Source of the DNA: Seminavis robusta | Lineage: Eukaryota > Bacillariophyta > Bacillariophyceae > Naviculales > Naviculaceae | Reading direction: 5' to 3' | Assembly: GCA_903772945.1 (NCBI GenBank) | Contig: CAICTM010000258.1 | Location: forward strand, 1-64,000 | DNA: 64,000 bases | Shown: one piece after another, positions 53,625 to 64,000 of the stretch | How positions within the stretch are numbered: position 1 is the stretch's first letter | Layout of the letters: each line of letters starts with the position of its first letter | Position numbers and translations under genes: made by a program | Notes under the pieces: generated by a model | The model's database searches: none | What the model was told of the DNA's origin: nothing | Seen by the model: only the letters and a program-made list of their open reading frames with translations

Positions 53625-55782
53625 AAACCAGGAGCATTTTGCGGCTTGATTCAATGTAAAAAATATAGGTCGCTTTGAGGATGCAATGTGAATTCAATTC
53701 AATCCTATCTACTGTGCTCCCCCAGCTGCTACCCATCTCGAGCACTCTATGTAGTTACAAGACTGTGGGCCGGTTTCAACTGTTTAAATGTTCCGTGGTG
53801 GCTTCTTGCATCGTCGTGCTTGGTCTGTACGATTGTCATTCATTTTATGAACTAGGGGGCAGTGGGCAGTAGGAATCTCTATGGGGACCATGCTATTGCG
53901 GCTGGCCCGTTGTGGTGCCATCGTGTGGAGCCCGCCCCAGGAGCAACAAAGCGGTCGTCAATCCAGCCGTGGATTGTAGCAACAACCCCGATGGCGCATG
54001 CCAAAACTGCAGTGAGTCTCATGAGACTGCTTTGTGGGTCTAAACGCTGGTGAGTCAGGTCCTCTTGCTTTTGAGACGTACCAGTGGTACGATGCGGTGT
54101 TTTGCTGGCCTTCTTTTTGGTAGGTTTTGATTTGCCATTGGTATGAGCTGTGATCATGAGAGGCACCGGGGGTGGTGCCAGCGGATCTTCTTCGTCTTCT
54201 TGTTCGTGCAGTAATAGTAATAGTCGTACCTGTACTAGCTACTAGTACTGAGTTCATACATTTCCTTTTGATTTATCACTCCGTCTTTCCGGCTGTCGCC
54301 AAGTTTCTTCTTCCGTGAATCCGCCTCGCCCTTTGGAGCTGCACCCTGTGTTCTGATGAGATTTTCTTTGGCACTGGGACATGAATGCTGTTAGATTGCA
54401 GACGTTTGTTCTCTGCTGAAGTTTTTGTCTCGTGGGGCTGTACTGGCATCTGCTGGTGCCCAGTAGTATGAGCTGTGTTGCTTGTTTGCTCTGGCCTTGG
54501 TTGCTTTGGAAGAGGGATAGATCATGCACATCTGAGTATCGAAAGACATGCCAGGAAGACGAAAGGCATCGGTGGAATCTTCCATGGCTTCCACTATTTT
54601 ATTAATAGTACCTCCTTGAATGATGCTGTCGCCACCGTTTTGTCGATTTGATGCATGTCTGGTTCAGGCTGCCTCGATCGTTGATACCTGAGGATGATGA
54701 TAGGCCGCGGATGCTGTGAGCGGATCGCCTACCGGTAGGAGCTAGAGGCCAGAGGCAAACGACTGATTCTCTGTTCGGCTGTGCGTTGTTGCCCTGGTTC
54801 TCTGTTCTCTGGCGTCCACCGCCCCCCCCCCCATAGTTCCCTCTAACCGCATAGTAAGCAATCACATAACAAGTTTCTTCCCAACAATGATGCGCAAAAT
54901 CAGTGGCTTTCCCAGACAGGGAGATGGGAGTACGAGATGTCGCAGGTTTGCGGTGCCTTTCCTGCTTTCGCAGACAACCAGCACGCGCAAGAAGCACCCA
55001 ACCGTGTGCTCGTTTTCCACGTTCGGCCAACCGCGTCCCGAAAACACGCTTTGATCTCAGGCCACCAAAGTCTACTTTAAAAAAATATCCACGTCTTAAT
55101 TAATTAATTAACTTACTGGATCATTTTCACACTCTCGTGTCTCGTGGTAAGATTTCAATTAAAAAGGAAGGTCTCTGCGGTAATGCAAAGTTTAATTCTT
55201 TCGTGTCACATTGTCGACTGAAAGGAGCGATTCTACGGTAGCTCCGAGCTCCACTGGCATCATCTTTTTGTTTTTCGCTAAGGCATATCTATTCAGCAAA
55301 CAGTACTCCATCATCATTGAATTTGTTGTTTCCGATTGCCACCAGACCATATCCAGCTAGATCCCTTATTGACCTTCTGGTGGATAGGTACCGGTAGGTG
55401 ATTGGTGGCCTGAGCTACCAGTACTGGTGCTCGGCTGCTCAATAATTGGAGGTTTGATCATTGCCTGCAGCTCTCGTGTCCCGGCTGGCGCAATGAGCTA
55501 CCGCCGTTCTCTCTGGGATGCCCATTGTGCACATGAACTCTTCCGCTAATCTTGCCTCCTCTTGCTCCCTCTCCACTTCCCCTCTCCTTTCTCCTTTTGC
55601 TCATCGCATTCCCCTTCCCCCCTAGCCCTGCTCCCGTCCTCCCTGCTCTACCAGTGCTCCCCGCTACCGGTACCATTCCCGCGGAGTCGAGTCTGTCCGC
55701 TTCAGACCTTGAAGTTGCCGTTTAAGTGATACTGAGCGATACTACGTACAGTATATAGTATAGATCTAGCTATATCGAAGAG
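53625..55782. other. 2.2-kb intergenic region, possibly with a small minus-strand gene
   Basis: Contains a possible coding stretch (53879-54594, listed separately), an 11-base C run at 54822-54832, a TAAT repeat at about 55096-55111, and TACCGGTA palindromes at 54730, 55389 and 55665. Pyrimidine-rich sequence at about 55540-55650 lies upstream of the ABCG-like gene and may be part of its promoter or 5' UTR. Confidence 0.5.
53879..54594 (-). CDS. Possible small two-part gene with a membrane segment (uncertain)
   Basis: On the minus strand an ATG at 54594 opens MEAMEDSTDAFRLPGM, and coding-like sequence continues in two frames. A second open segment (about 54229-53879) follows a plausible TACAG acceptor. 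It is acidic, then basic, then has one hydrophobic stretch (LTAVLACAIGVVATIHGW). I could not place a convincing donor site, so the join is unresolved. It may be a real small membrane protein, a frameshifted gene or chance. Confidence 0.3.
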
Positions 55783-58700
55783 ATGACAACTTCTTCCAAA
55801 GACTTGGCGTCCGAGTTCAACAACGTCGCTGGAACGATTTCAGAGATTCGTGATGACTACCGTCTACCCAGCCCGAATGGCTATGTCTGCGAGACCGGCC
55901 TAAAACAAACCAATTGTGATGAAATGCGCAGACTCTTCAATGACACAGCAAGGCTTGGGTTCGGGGATATCATGGCAGGAGTTTGGTGTCCCCGCGAGAA
56001 CAATACCCTCAGAAACTGCCCTGTTGGTAGCTACTGTCCAAATTCAAAGACTAGGCTAACATGTCCCAAGGGCTTCTTTTGCCCCCACAAGGTAAGTACA
56101 AGTACAGTCGTACCAGGTACTGTACAAGTGCTTGCCCTGTCGAAGTACATGTAAGACCATACCTAATTCCTGCCTTGCCTTCCAGACTGCAGTTCCTGAG
56201 ATTTCATGCCCGGCATGTGATGAAGGAGCCGAGAGCCTTGCAAGGAACAAAACACTCAACGTGGTTTTGCCCATCTTGTACACCTCCATGCTACTTTGGT
56301 GCCTGGGGGTCCTTGTCAAACGGCGCCGGGCACTCAAGGAGGAAACCTGAAAACGACAGAGCTTGCAATATCCAAATTCGTTCCAAAGAGAGCAGGCCAT
56401 TCAGAAACGACAAAAGCAAATGGAACACACAAGACCCTTCTTTAACGATCTGGCCAACAACATGAAATCAAAAAAAAACTAGGAGAACAGCACCATTGGG
56501 ACAATATTCGACAGATCCCTGAAGATGACATTTACTTCCAACGAACTGCCATGGCAGAATTGTTCGACCTGATCGACAGGGACAGCGACTCTTATTTATC
56601 CTTTGAAGAGCTTGCTGCCGTCTTTGATCTCGACAATGTTCAGATCAAACACTTTATGAACCGATTGGGTGTTCGCGCCATCATGGAACACGACGCCGCG
56701 GGCCTCACTCGTGAGGTCTTTGTTTGTCATGCCGTTGCTGCTTTGGAAGAATGCATACCCCTCGTCGTGGATAAGGAAGGTGCCAGCGTTCTTTTCCTGG
56801 CTTTGGTGGAGTACGAAACTCGCAGCAACACCAACGGGCTGTCGCTGCGGGAACACAATCATGATGATGCCATTCGGGATCCATTGTCCACGTTCGTACA
56901 CTCTGGCGTGTTTTCCTTCCTCAGTGAATCTCAAATCTACGAACCGACCACGAGATTCAGAAAGGACAATAGGACGGCTCTCCGTGTTTTCTCCTTGGGG
57001 GGCAATTTCAAACGTCCTCGCGAGCTCTATGCCATTAGTCGCCAAGAATTCTGCCAAAACTATGGGAAATTTCTCCGAGAGATGGTCTCTAATGATGACA
57101 ATCCACAACACGATAAAGACAAGGATACTACAACAACTGACATTACGTTGGAGGGTATTTCTGTCTCTGTTCCAATTGGAATCGGCGCGGAAGAAACGAC
57201 TGTCTTGGAGGATGTCTCGTGCAGGTTCCGACCGGGGACAATGACCATGATTGTGGGTGGCGAAGGTACGAACGAGGATATCGACTTGACGCTCGTGCCA
57301 TGGGATTGAACATTGATTGCGGTTGTCCTCACGTCACATGGCTCGGACTGTTCGTTCTTGGCGATGCACGTTAGGCAAAGCAAGGTCCACGGTCCTCGAT
57401 TGCATCGGTGGGAGATACGCTCCTGATCAAATCACAGGTGATATTTGGGTGAACGGTTCTGACGTTGGACCTCTGACCTCAAAAGTATAGTTGGTTTTGT
57501 GCCTCTGGTTGGCAAAGATGGAGTTTATCCCGAATTGACTTTGAAGGAAAACTTGATCTACTCAGGTCTTCTGCGTCTCGGTGGACAAATGAAGGCCTTG
57601 GACATCATCGACCTTGCAGAATCTGTTCTGGCCAAGCTGGGTCTCCTCCGAGTTTCAGAGATCCTGGTCGAGGAGCTCTTGCTGGACGACAAGCCCACCA
57701 CCGTCCACCGTACAATCGTGAACATTGCCATGACACTAATGGCGAAACCACAAGTCATCTTATTGAATCTGGAAGAAACAGACGCGGCTCTGCCAATTTG
57801 TGCGGCGTTGAAGGCTGTGTTGGATTCTGAAAATGTGACAGCCTGTGTTGCTTTGACAGAAGCAACGATAGATCAAGTCTGGCATTGCTGTCACTCAATA
57901 ATGCTTCTCACGGGTCGAGGAAGAGTCTGCTTTTCTGGGCCGTCGCATTTTGCCACCAAGTATATCAAGCAAGTTGGGTATTCCGGGGCCTCTTTCAAGA
58001 CCAGCATGGCGAAAGCACTCCAAGACATTAGCAATGGAAAGATTGTGCCACAGAGCAAGACACAACAAAGAGGCAACGACGAAGCAGCGCTTCGTTTGGT
58101 CAGTATGCGGCACCTTCGCGAGTCCGGCGCAGCAGACATACCTTCCTATCTCCAGGAAGAAGCTGCCAAACAGTGGTCGGTGTACCAAGCGCAGCGACTG
58201 TCCAAGAAAACCAAGCGCCTTTACTACCTCAAACCTGAACCATCAAAGTATGGCCGCCATCAATCCATCAAAAGTACGCCGTTCACGTTGCAGCTTTGCT
58301 GTCAGCTTGAACGGGCGCTCCTCGTCTTGTGGCGCAACGTTTTCAACATGGTAAGACCAATGTGAATGACAGGTGTCGAGTTGATTGGGAAGCAACATCA
58401 TTGCAAAGCTAACCTGGAACCGAAAGATTACCGAGCTTGTCCTGTTATGCGGAGTTCTTTTCGTCGTGGCACTTATCTCTGGTGTCACTACGCTTTCGGT
58501 AGACAGCGACCCGTCGGGGATCCGACTCCAGTATCTAGTCACCGAGGACCCGTCTTTTATCTTGCGGGAAGACAACGATAATTTCTTTGAACAAGTAAGC
58601 TGGGAGAAACTATCTCGACGCTCTGGCTTCTGTGATGCTGTCTTCATCGACAAGGTGCTTCGTTCTCACTCTGTGCCAACTCTCCCGTAGCTCTTCAGCT

Positions 58701-59696
58701 ATGCTCTTCTTCCAAACAACGAGATGACAAAGTACGTGCTCTTCTTTTTGCATGCTTCGATCACATCCAGACGACCCGACTCAACTCGCCTCGCGATTAC
58801 CCATTGTTGTTTGAACCAAAAGCTACGCTCAGAACTTGTGTTTGATCGTATCTCCAATCGCGACCCTTTTCGCGGCAAATGCACTGTTGAAGCGACGGCA
58901 TTCGGTGGTATGGGAGGCACAGCACGGTCTTAGTACGACAGCTTTCCTCTTGGCGTTCAGTATCGTTGACACGCTTCAGCAAACACTCCAGTCTCTCATA
59001 CTGGCTCTCCTTCCCTGGTGGCTACGGGCATCGACCACTCGACTCTCCAACTACTTTGTGGCATTTCTGCTGCTGTCGTGGTTGAACAATTCGTGGTGTC
59101 TCCTTTTTGGATCGATGTTGTCACCAATCTACTTTCAAATCATTCTTCCAGAGTTCTTGGAGTTTGGAGGGTTGATCTTTGGTGGGCTAACGAGCCCGTT
59201 CTTGTTCTCGGATATCTACCAGAATTCAGGGATTGCGCTGCTGTGCGGTTTCTTGTCTCCGACGAGGTTTTTCGTGGAAGCCATGGCGGTGTCGGAGCAC
59301 CAGTGCATGCCAATACAGAGTGGCTTCACAGTCGATCGCGGCGCAGCCCCAAACTTTCCCCTGGAGAAGTCATCGTTTGCAATCGTTGGCTTGGCGGGGA
59401 ACGATTTGTCTGTTACAGATCCAAACCGAAGGTGCCACACCGGATGGTACTGGTATGTGGCACCAGATCTTGTGGTTGGTCTTGCAATCCGCAGCCTCGC
59501 CTTTGTTGCATTTCATTTGTATGCGACAAGATTCATGGCAACAATGCGTTGGCGCCTTGGTGACTTTGTGGACACCCGGAAGCTTCTAGAATCGGTCTGC
59601 AAGGCATCCATCGGACCCTTCATGATCTCTGCGTTGCCGCTCACAGCCATTGCGTCGTTTCTCCTCCTGCGTCACAGCGACCAAGAGGAAACTTGA
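55783..59696 (+). CDS. ABCG24/28-like transporter with EF-hand and degenerate ATPase motifs, six exons
   Basis: Exons: 55783-56091, 56186-57265, 57375-58350, 58409-58594, 58691-58731 (41 nt), 58823-59696. The N-terminus is Cys-rich (CPVGSYCP, CPKGFFCP, CPAC), then comes one helix (VVLPILYTSMLLWCLGVLV), as in plant ABCG24/28. Unusually, a canonical EF-hand loop (DRDSDSYLSFEE) follows. The ABC domain (LEDVSCRFRPGTMTMIVGG) has Walker A as GGEGKARST, with Arg where Lys is needed. The Q-loop Gln is replaced (VGFVPLVGKDG), no SGGQ signature is seen, Walker B reads ILLNLEE, and the H-loop His is missing. The ABC2-type membrane part (VVWEAQHGLSTTAFLLAF and on) is complete. There is an in-frame TGA at 56348-56350 and one-base frame shifts at about 56471 and 57481, both in A runs. 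It could be a pseudo-ATPase or a decaying gene. Confidence 0.7.
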
Positions 59697-59951
59697 TCTC
59701 TAGGCTGTAGGGCTACAATAAAATGAATCTTCTTTCTACTTGGCATGCACCACAGCGCACATTGTCATGTCATGGGCAAATCATTCAATAGCTACAACAC
59801 ATGCCATTAATAGTAAAAGGTAAGGTTCATTATCCTACCACATGGAATGTATATATGTAGACTCTACAACTAAATCTTGTATTGTCTCGCAGAACACCAT
59901 GCAAATTTAAGTGTGTGTCTGCGTACTTGGAAGCACAGAGCCACTCCATCA
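59697..59951. other. Convergent 3' region
   Basis: About 255 bases between the convergent ends of the ABCG-like gene and PAP2-oxidase copy 2. The right part (from about 59790) belongs to the inverted-duplication arm. Confidence 0.5.
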
Positions 59952-62900
59952 TCACGACAAGAAGCTAGATGAGTTGTCAGCCCAGAATATCTTTTGCCAG
60001 TAGTCAGAGAGAAAGACACCATGAGGATCCCTTGCACGCACAAAAGCCTTCCATTCTTCGAGATGAGGGTAGTTCTCGAGGACACGGGACAACAGTCTTG
60101 GGTTGACGGGAAGAGCCTTTGCCCAGTTCAGAGTGTAGGTGAGGTTCTGTGAATTAAAATGTTCGAGAAAGAGCTCAAACTTGGTATGCTTGTCTTGGGA
60201 AAGAACAACCCAGTGAGTGTAGATATTGACTCGCAATACTTCACCTGGAGTATACGTATTGGTCGCATTGCCCCCCATCGGTGATTTGCCATTCTCAGGG
60301 CTCATCCAAAAGTCATCATTGGTCTTGGAAAAGTAATAGTCTACCTGCTGACCGGCTCGATCATGTCCCTCTTCCTCCATGAAGCTTTCAATTAGGCAAA
60401 GAATCTCCTCACCACTCTTTGAGTTGTCTTCCAATGGAAAATACACTTCCATGTTGTGCTGGGGATGGAAATGCACGGCCCTATGAAGAAAGGCGCCCTC
60501 ATAGTATCGGTAAACACCTTGCTGCTCCTCATCTGAGGACAAGCCAAAGTGGTCCATGACCTTCCCATAGCATTCCATAAGCATTGTCTTGTCCCACCAC
60601 TCTTTTTGCCAGGAAGGCCGCTGGCCTAGAGCCTTGAGTCGCTTCTGCTCCACCAAGGACCTGGCACAACCCTCAAATGCAAGCAAGTGCTCTTCCCCAA
60701 GTGTTTCAGGCAGTACCCCCAGTCTCCCTTCCAAGTACCGGCGAATTGTGGTTTCACCACAGAGGTCATCAATTGATTGACAGGACTCTTGTGACAACCA
60801 ACGCTTTCAAGAAAGAAGGAAAACCATCGAGTGTAAATGTCAGTTTCTTGACATATCTTTGTTGAAAGTCTGTGTCACACTATTTATTGGTACTTACAAG
60901 CGCCAATGATACAATCTCAGTTATGAAATCGAAAGATGTCATGGAGTAGGGGTGCTCAAAGAAAATCACCGGAAAGCTGTTGTCGTGGTAGGTTTGATTG
61001 CCCAATGAAGGCTGTTCCCCACAAACGATCTCTCCTGTTTCTGGTGATTTTGATGCTTTCCACAGTGTTTTCTTGAATCCCTGCTGTGTGTCATACTTGT
61101 CAATGCCACTGCGCAAGAATCCATGCCATTGTCCTCTTACCGCTTCCTGTTTGGGGCAAACCGATGCCACAGTGTTGATACAGGACAATTGGATGCAGTA
61201 GGCATCAACTGGTGACAAGATAACTTCATAAATGATCCCAGCAAGTCCTAAAGAAACTCCAAATGCTTGGAACTCGTTGTCAGTGGAATTCTTCCAGGCT
61301 TCCCTGAGTTGGCCCATCCCATCAATGTACCGAAAGCCCAATACAGAGCTACTGATGGTGTTGCTACTGCCCTCAAAAGGAGTACCAGCTGAGTCCATGT
61401 CATCAATGAAAGACCATCCATCAGATCCCGTGCTCAGGAGTCCACCCAATGTCATCCCAATGGCATCAGGGATGCTTGTCAAGGCCAGGCCATCCAGCCA
61501 AAGCTTGTGAACTAAGGAATCTTCCCATTGCACTTGCAAGGAGCCCGATAACCACTGCTGGCCACCAATGAAAATTCCAGCACCAGCCACAACCAATGGG
61601 CGTTCTTGGGGTCCAACTTCTTCCAATTTTTGATAGCCCTGAAGCTTGGGTCCAACCAAAGAGATGTACATGGTTCGATTGTTTGCTGCAAAGTGATCTC
61701 GGTCACTCCAGCCGGCACCAACAACTCTTACCACCTGTCCATCTCTTCGAGCAGTGTTGATAGTTGCCTGCAGCTCCTCCACACTGGCAACCAACTTGGA
61801 TGTAGCATAGTATCGTGGGCTTGCAGCTGTGTGGTTGAAAGGGCTCAAGAGACATCTGTTCTTCAACTCATCAGCTGGGGCTACTGTTTGTTGCTCATGA
61901 TGGTACCAGTCACCAAAAGAGATTGATTCCGGTGATGATGATGCCGGCATGCCATCAGGGGATCTTCCCAATGCAGTAGCCAAGCACACTTGGGACATCC
62001 GTACATGACCCATAGTCCCAACAAGAACGATCCAATAAGCTTCAAGGAGAGGGCGAGAATCTGGCACTTGAACTTTGTAGCCTGATTGCTGCCCCTGTTG
62101 GAAGTCAATTTCTTGGGCACGACCAATGCCATCATGAACAAGGAGAGCATGATGGGGACTCCAACAAGCAAGATGCGCTTCCACAAGAAATCGCTCTGCA
62201 TTACTTCTGTCAACGTCATTGCACTGACGGGGAACTGCATGGTGTAGTTTCGATTGTCTTGCAACATGAGAACACATCCCACACCAGATCCAAACAGGCT
62301 GATCAAAGTGAAGCTGTACTTGTCAAGGCTTCGAATCGTCGCATCCATTTGATGGACATTGACCTTGTTGTTGCCACTGCGAAAGACATCCTTGGTCTGG
62401 ATTTTGGCTAGGGTGGCACTGTCTTGCTGAAAAAGGTGACGGATGAGCCCAAATGCCGTGGGAATGAGTGCAAAAAAGATGGCTAGTGCCTTGAGTTGTT
62501 CTTGTAAATCCAAGTCTTCAATGAACTGATTCAGCACATCTGCCTTCTCTAGTCCATAGGTCAAAATCACACCAAGGAAGACTCCAGCAGCCACGTCAGT
62601 GGGGTAGTGCACGCCTAGTGTGATTCTTGAGATACAAACAACAACGCAAAGAAATGATATGGTCAGAGTGATGGGGTTGACACCAAACTCCATGAAGAGG
62701 GTGGTTGCAAAGCTGGCTGAGGTTTGAGCATGGGAACTTGGGAACGAATAGTCCAGTTCTTGCTTCTTGATAGGATTGATAATGTCTTTCTCGACCCAAT
62801 AGGGCCGTGGCCTTTGCACGCACCACTTCATCAAGCCATTGGCAATCTCGTTGATGTTCAGTGCAAATGGGAGGAACATGATTCGTTCTTGAAAGGTCCA

Positions 62901-63350
62901 AACAAGAACTGGGGTTCCGATGAAGATTGCTTCATCTGTGACAAGATGCCGGCAGAAACTTGCGACCCGAATGTTCAGAGGTTGATTTTGCTCAGGCCGA
63001 GAGCCAGCGCCTCGCTGAAGCCACGCCATCCACGCTACCTCCTTGGATAGGAGCTGGTTTCCTTCGGTTTGCTTCACTGCAACAATCTTGACGAGGGCAC
63101 ACAGTGCAATGTATCCAATCAATGCACCAACCAAACAGACCACAAAATGGACCAGATCGGACTCAGAAGCACTCCAGTAGCCTTGCATGCCAGTACCGTA
63201 AGCCACACAGGCAACTGCCACAACAAAAGCGAGGACTTCATGGTTGCTTCTCTCCAAAAGATCAGACTCGCAACGACTCAAGTATGCCTGCATACCCTTA
63301 GCCATGCAGGCAACTGTCGCAACAATTTTCTCCATTTTGCTTGCCAACAT
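59790..63350 (-). repeat. Right arm of the 3.5-kb inverted duplication
   Basis: Reverse-complement match to 45540-49170. About 10.6 kb separates the arms. The 3' end of the alignment fades near 59790. The 5' end is at or close to the ATG at 63350: upstream of it the two copies share only a few bases. Confidence 0.85.
59952..63350 (-). CDS. PAP2 phosphatase-FAD oxidase fusion, copy 2 (one frame break at about 61944)
   Basis: Exon 1 is 63350-60898 and exon 2 is 60803-59952, with a GTAAGT...GAAAG intron of 94 bp in phase 0. The PAP2 part runs intact for about 470 residues with several membrane helices and all three signatures (KWCVQRPRP, PSSHA, SRITLGVHYPTD). This matches lipid phosphate phosphatases such as sphingosine-phosphate phosphatase. 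The frame then breaks at a CC near 61944 where copy 1 has CCC; with that base the reading continues directly into the oxidase. The oxidase has SVEELQATI then VVRVVGAGWSDRDHF (FAD site, Trp where covalent-FAD enzymes have His) and DPHGVFLSDYWQKIF at the end. Length without the break is about 1100 residues. The activities are inferred from motifs, and substrates are unknown. Confidence 0.75.
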
Positions 63351-64000
63351 CTAGCAAATTTTTTTTTGTTACATGCAGGTTTTTGTAAGATGCAGAAGTG
63401 CTTTGCGTTGTCTTTGGCGAAATGATGGTTGCAGAGGGTAAGAAACTGCTCGAGCAGCATTAGGTGACTATGACGTATGGAATTCGCGTTTTCTACAAGC
63501 AGTCGAGTTGTACGGACGGTTCCGTGCTGGTACAAAGCACTGCATGAAATTGAACGCTGGGACCTCGCTCGTACGTAAAACACGGTTTCTTCGCTCTTCG
63601 AAACCCAAGGCGCCAAGTCGGTTCCAGATGATGGTATCGAGTCGAGTCACCAGTTCAGTCTCAAACTTTTTACTCGACATCTGCCCGACTACCTACCGTA
63701 GCAGCTGGTGGGAGTTGATCATTCTCATTATGGTCCTGAGAAGTTTACAACTTTCAATAACTCAATAAAACTGTGGATGGTTGTGTTGGGATGTTGCCGA
63801 GTCTCTGTGCTACAGCTGTAGCTATCGTCAATATTACTCAGCTACTCGTACATAATTGACTAACTGGAAGCCTCTGTAATTTGCCCGTACATGCCTGTTC
63901 ATCCCGGTTCATTTCTTCAACCGTCCTTTACGAATTAAAAGAGCGGAGATATCCATTTATTTTATTTTTTTACCACCAAGTCAGTGGTCAGAATGGAGTG
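63351..64000. other. Right-edge region, no gene seen
   Basis: About 650 bases upstream of the minus-strand PAP2-oxidase copy 2, expected to hold its promoter. The plus-strand ORF at 63508-63768 has no domain features. A T-rich run lies at 63956-63971. Confidence 0.5.

Noticed and set aside
57250-57309. Walker A region read as GGEGTNED with an early stop
   Set aside because: A GTACGA...GTTAG intron (57266-57374) removes this tail and restores continuation into ABC-domain sequence, although the motif is still degenerate.
60880-62277. Independent 465-residue gene in copy 2
   Set aside because: Same reason: the first 110 residues are out of frame with the intact PAP2 reading on the same strand.
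1-64000. tRNA, rRNA or CRISPR features
   Set aside because: I looked for T-loop-like GGTTCGA boxes in a cloverleaf context and for regular spaced repeats and found none I could support by eye.

Overview
The window looks like nuclear DNA of a pennate diatom, perhaps close to Seminavis. The species is an inference; the sequence shows the following. Genes are widely spaced, many carry GT-AG introns of about 60-110 bp, and proteins are rich in Ser/Thr/Asn/Gln low-complexity tracts. The protein types are ones known from diatoms: short transmembrane LRR proteins, Pro-Ser-rich stalk ectodomains, Cys-rich secreted proteins, class C GPCR-like receptors and ABCG24/28-like half transporters. There are no bacterial operons, CRISPR arrays or rRNA genes, and I found no convincing tRNA.

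Layout. 0-5.9 kb: the 3' part of a repeat-containing protein, a low-complexity protein, and two tandem LRR membrane proteins, the first with a one-base frameshift. 6.5-11.05 kb: a nine-exon class C GPCR-like receptor. 11.4-24.4 kb: four minus-strand paralogs of an unnamed family (conserved N-terminal domain, RxKS-rich tail, usually a C-terminal PDY[DN]W motif), with one SnoaL/NTF2-like gene on the plus strand. 25.4-30.2 kb: a Ser/Thr kinase with DWG in place of DFG, a MITE-like element, and a large single-pass membrane protein. 30.3-38.3 kb: a RanBP2-type zinc-finger scaffold, a four-exon secreted Cys-rich protein, and a polyQ protein with a frameshift. 38.6-43.1 kb: an eleven-exon nardilysin-like M16 metallopeptidase carrying a Tudor-like insertion. 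43.2-45.5 kb: spacer with a relic of an ABCG gene. 45.5-63.4 kb: a large inverted duplication. Its two arms each carry a gene that appears to fuse a PAP2 lipid phosphatase to an ALO-type FAD oxidase. The arms flank an ABM-domain protein, a two-HKD phospholipase D-like protein and an ABCG-like transporter with an EF-hand and degenerate ATPase motifs.

The genes do not form one pathway. The clearest themes are local duplication (LRR pair, PDYDW family, inverted PAP2-oxidase genes, ABCG relic) and membrane, lipid or signalling functions. Several otherwise intact genes are broken by single-base losses, often in homopolymers. The near-identical inverted arms differ largely by one-base deletions. 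This suggests residual long-read assembly errors rather than true pseudogenes, and it matters for anyone using the gene models.
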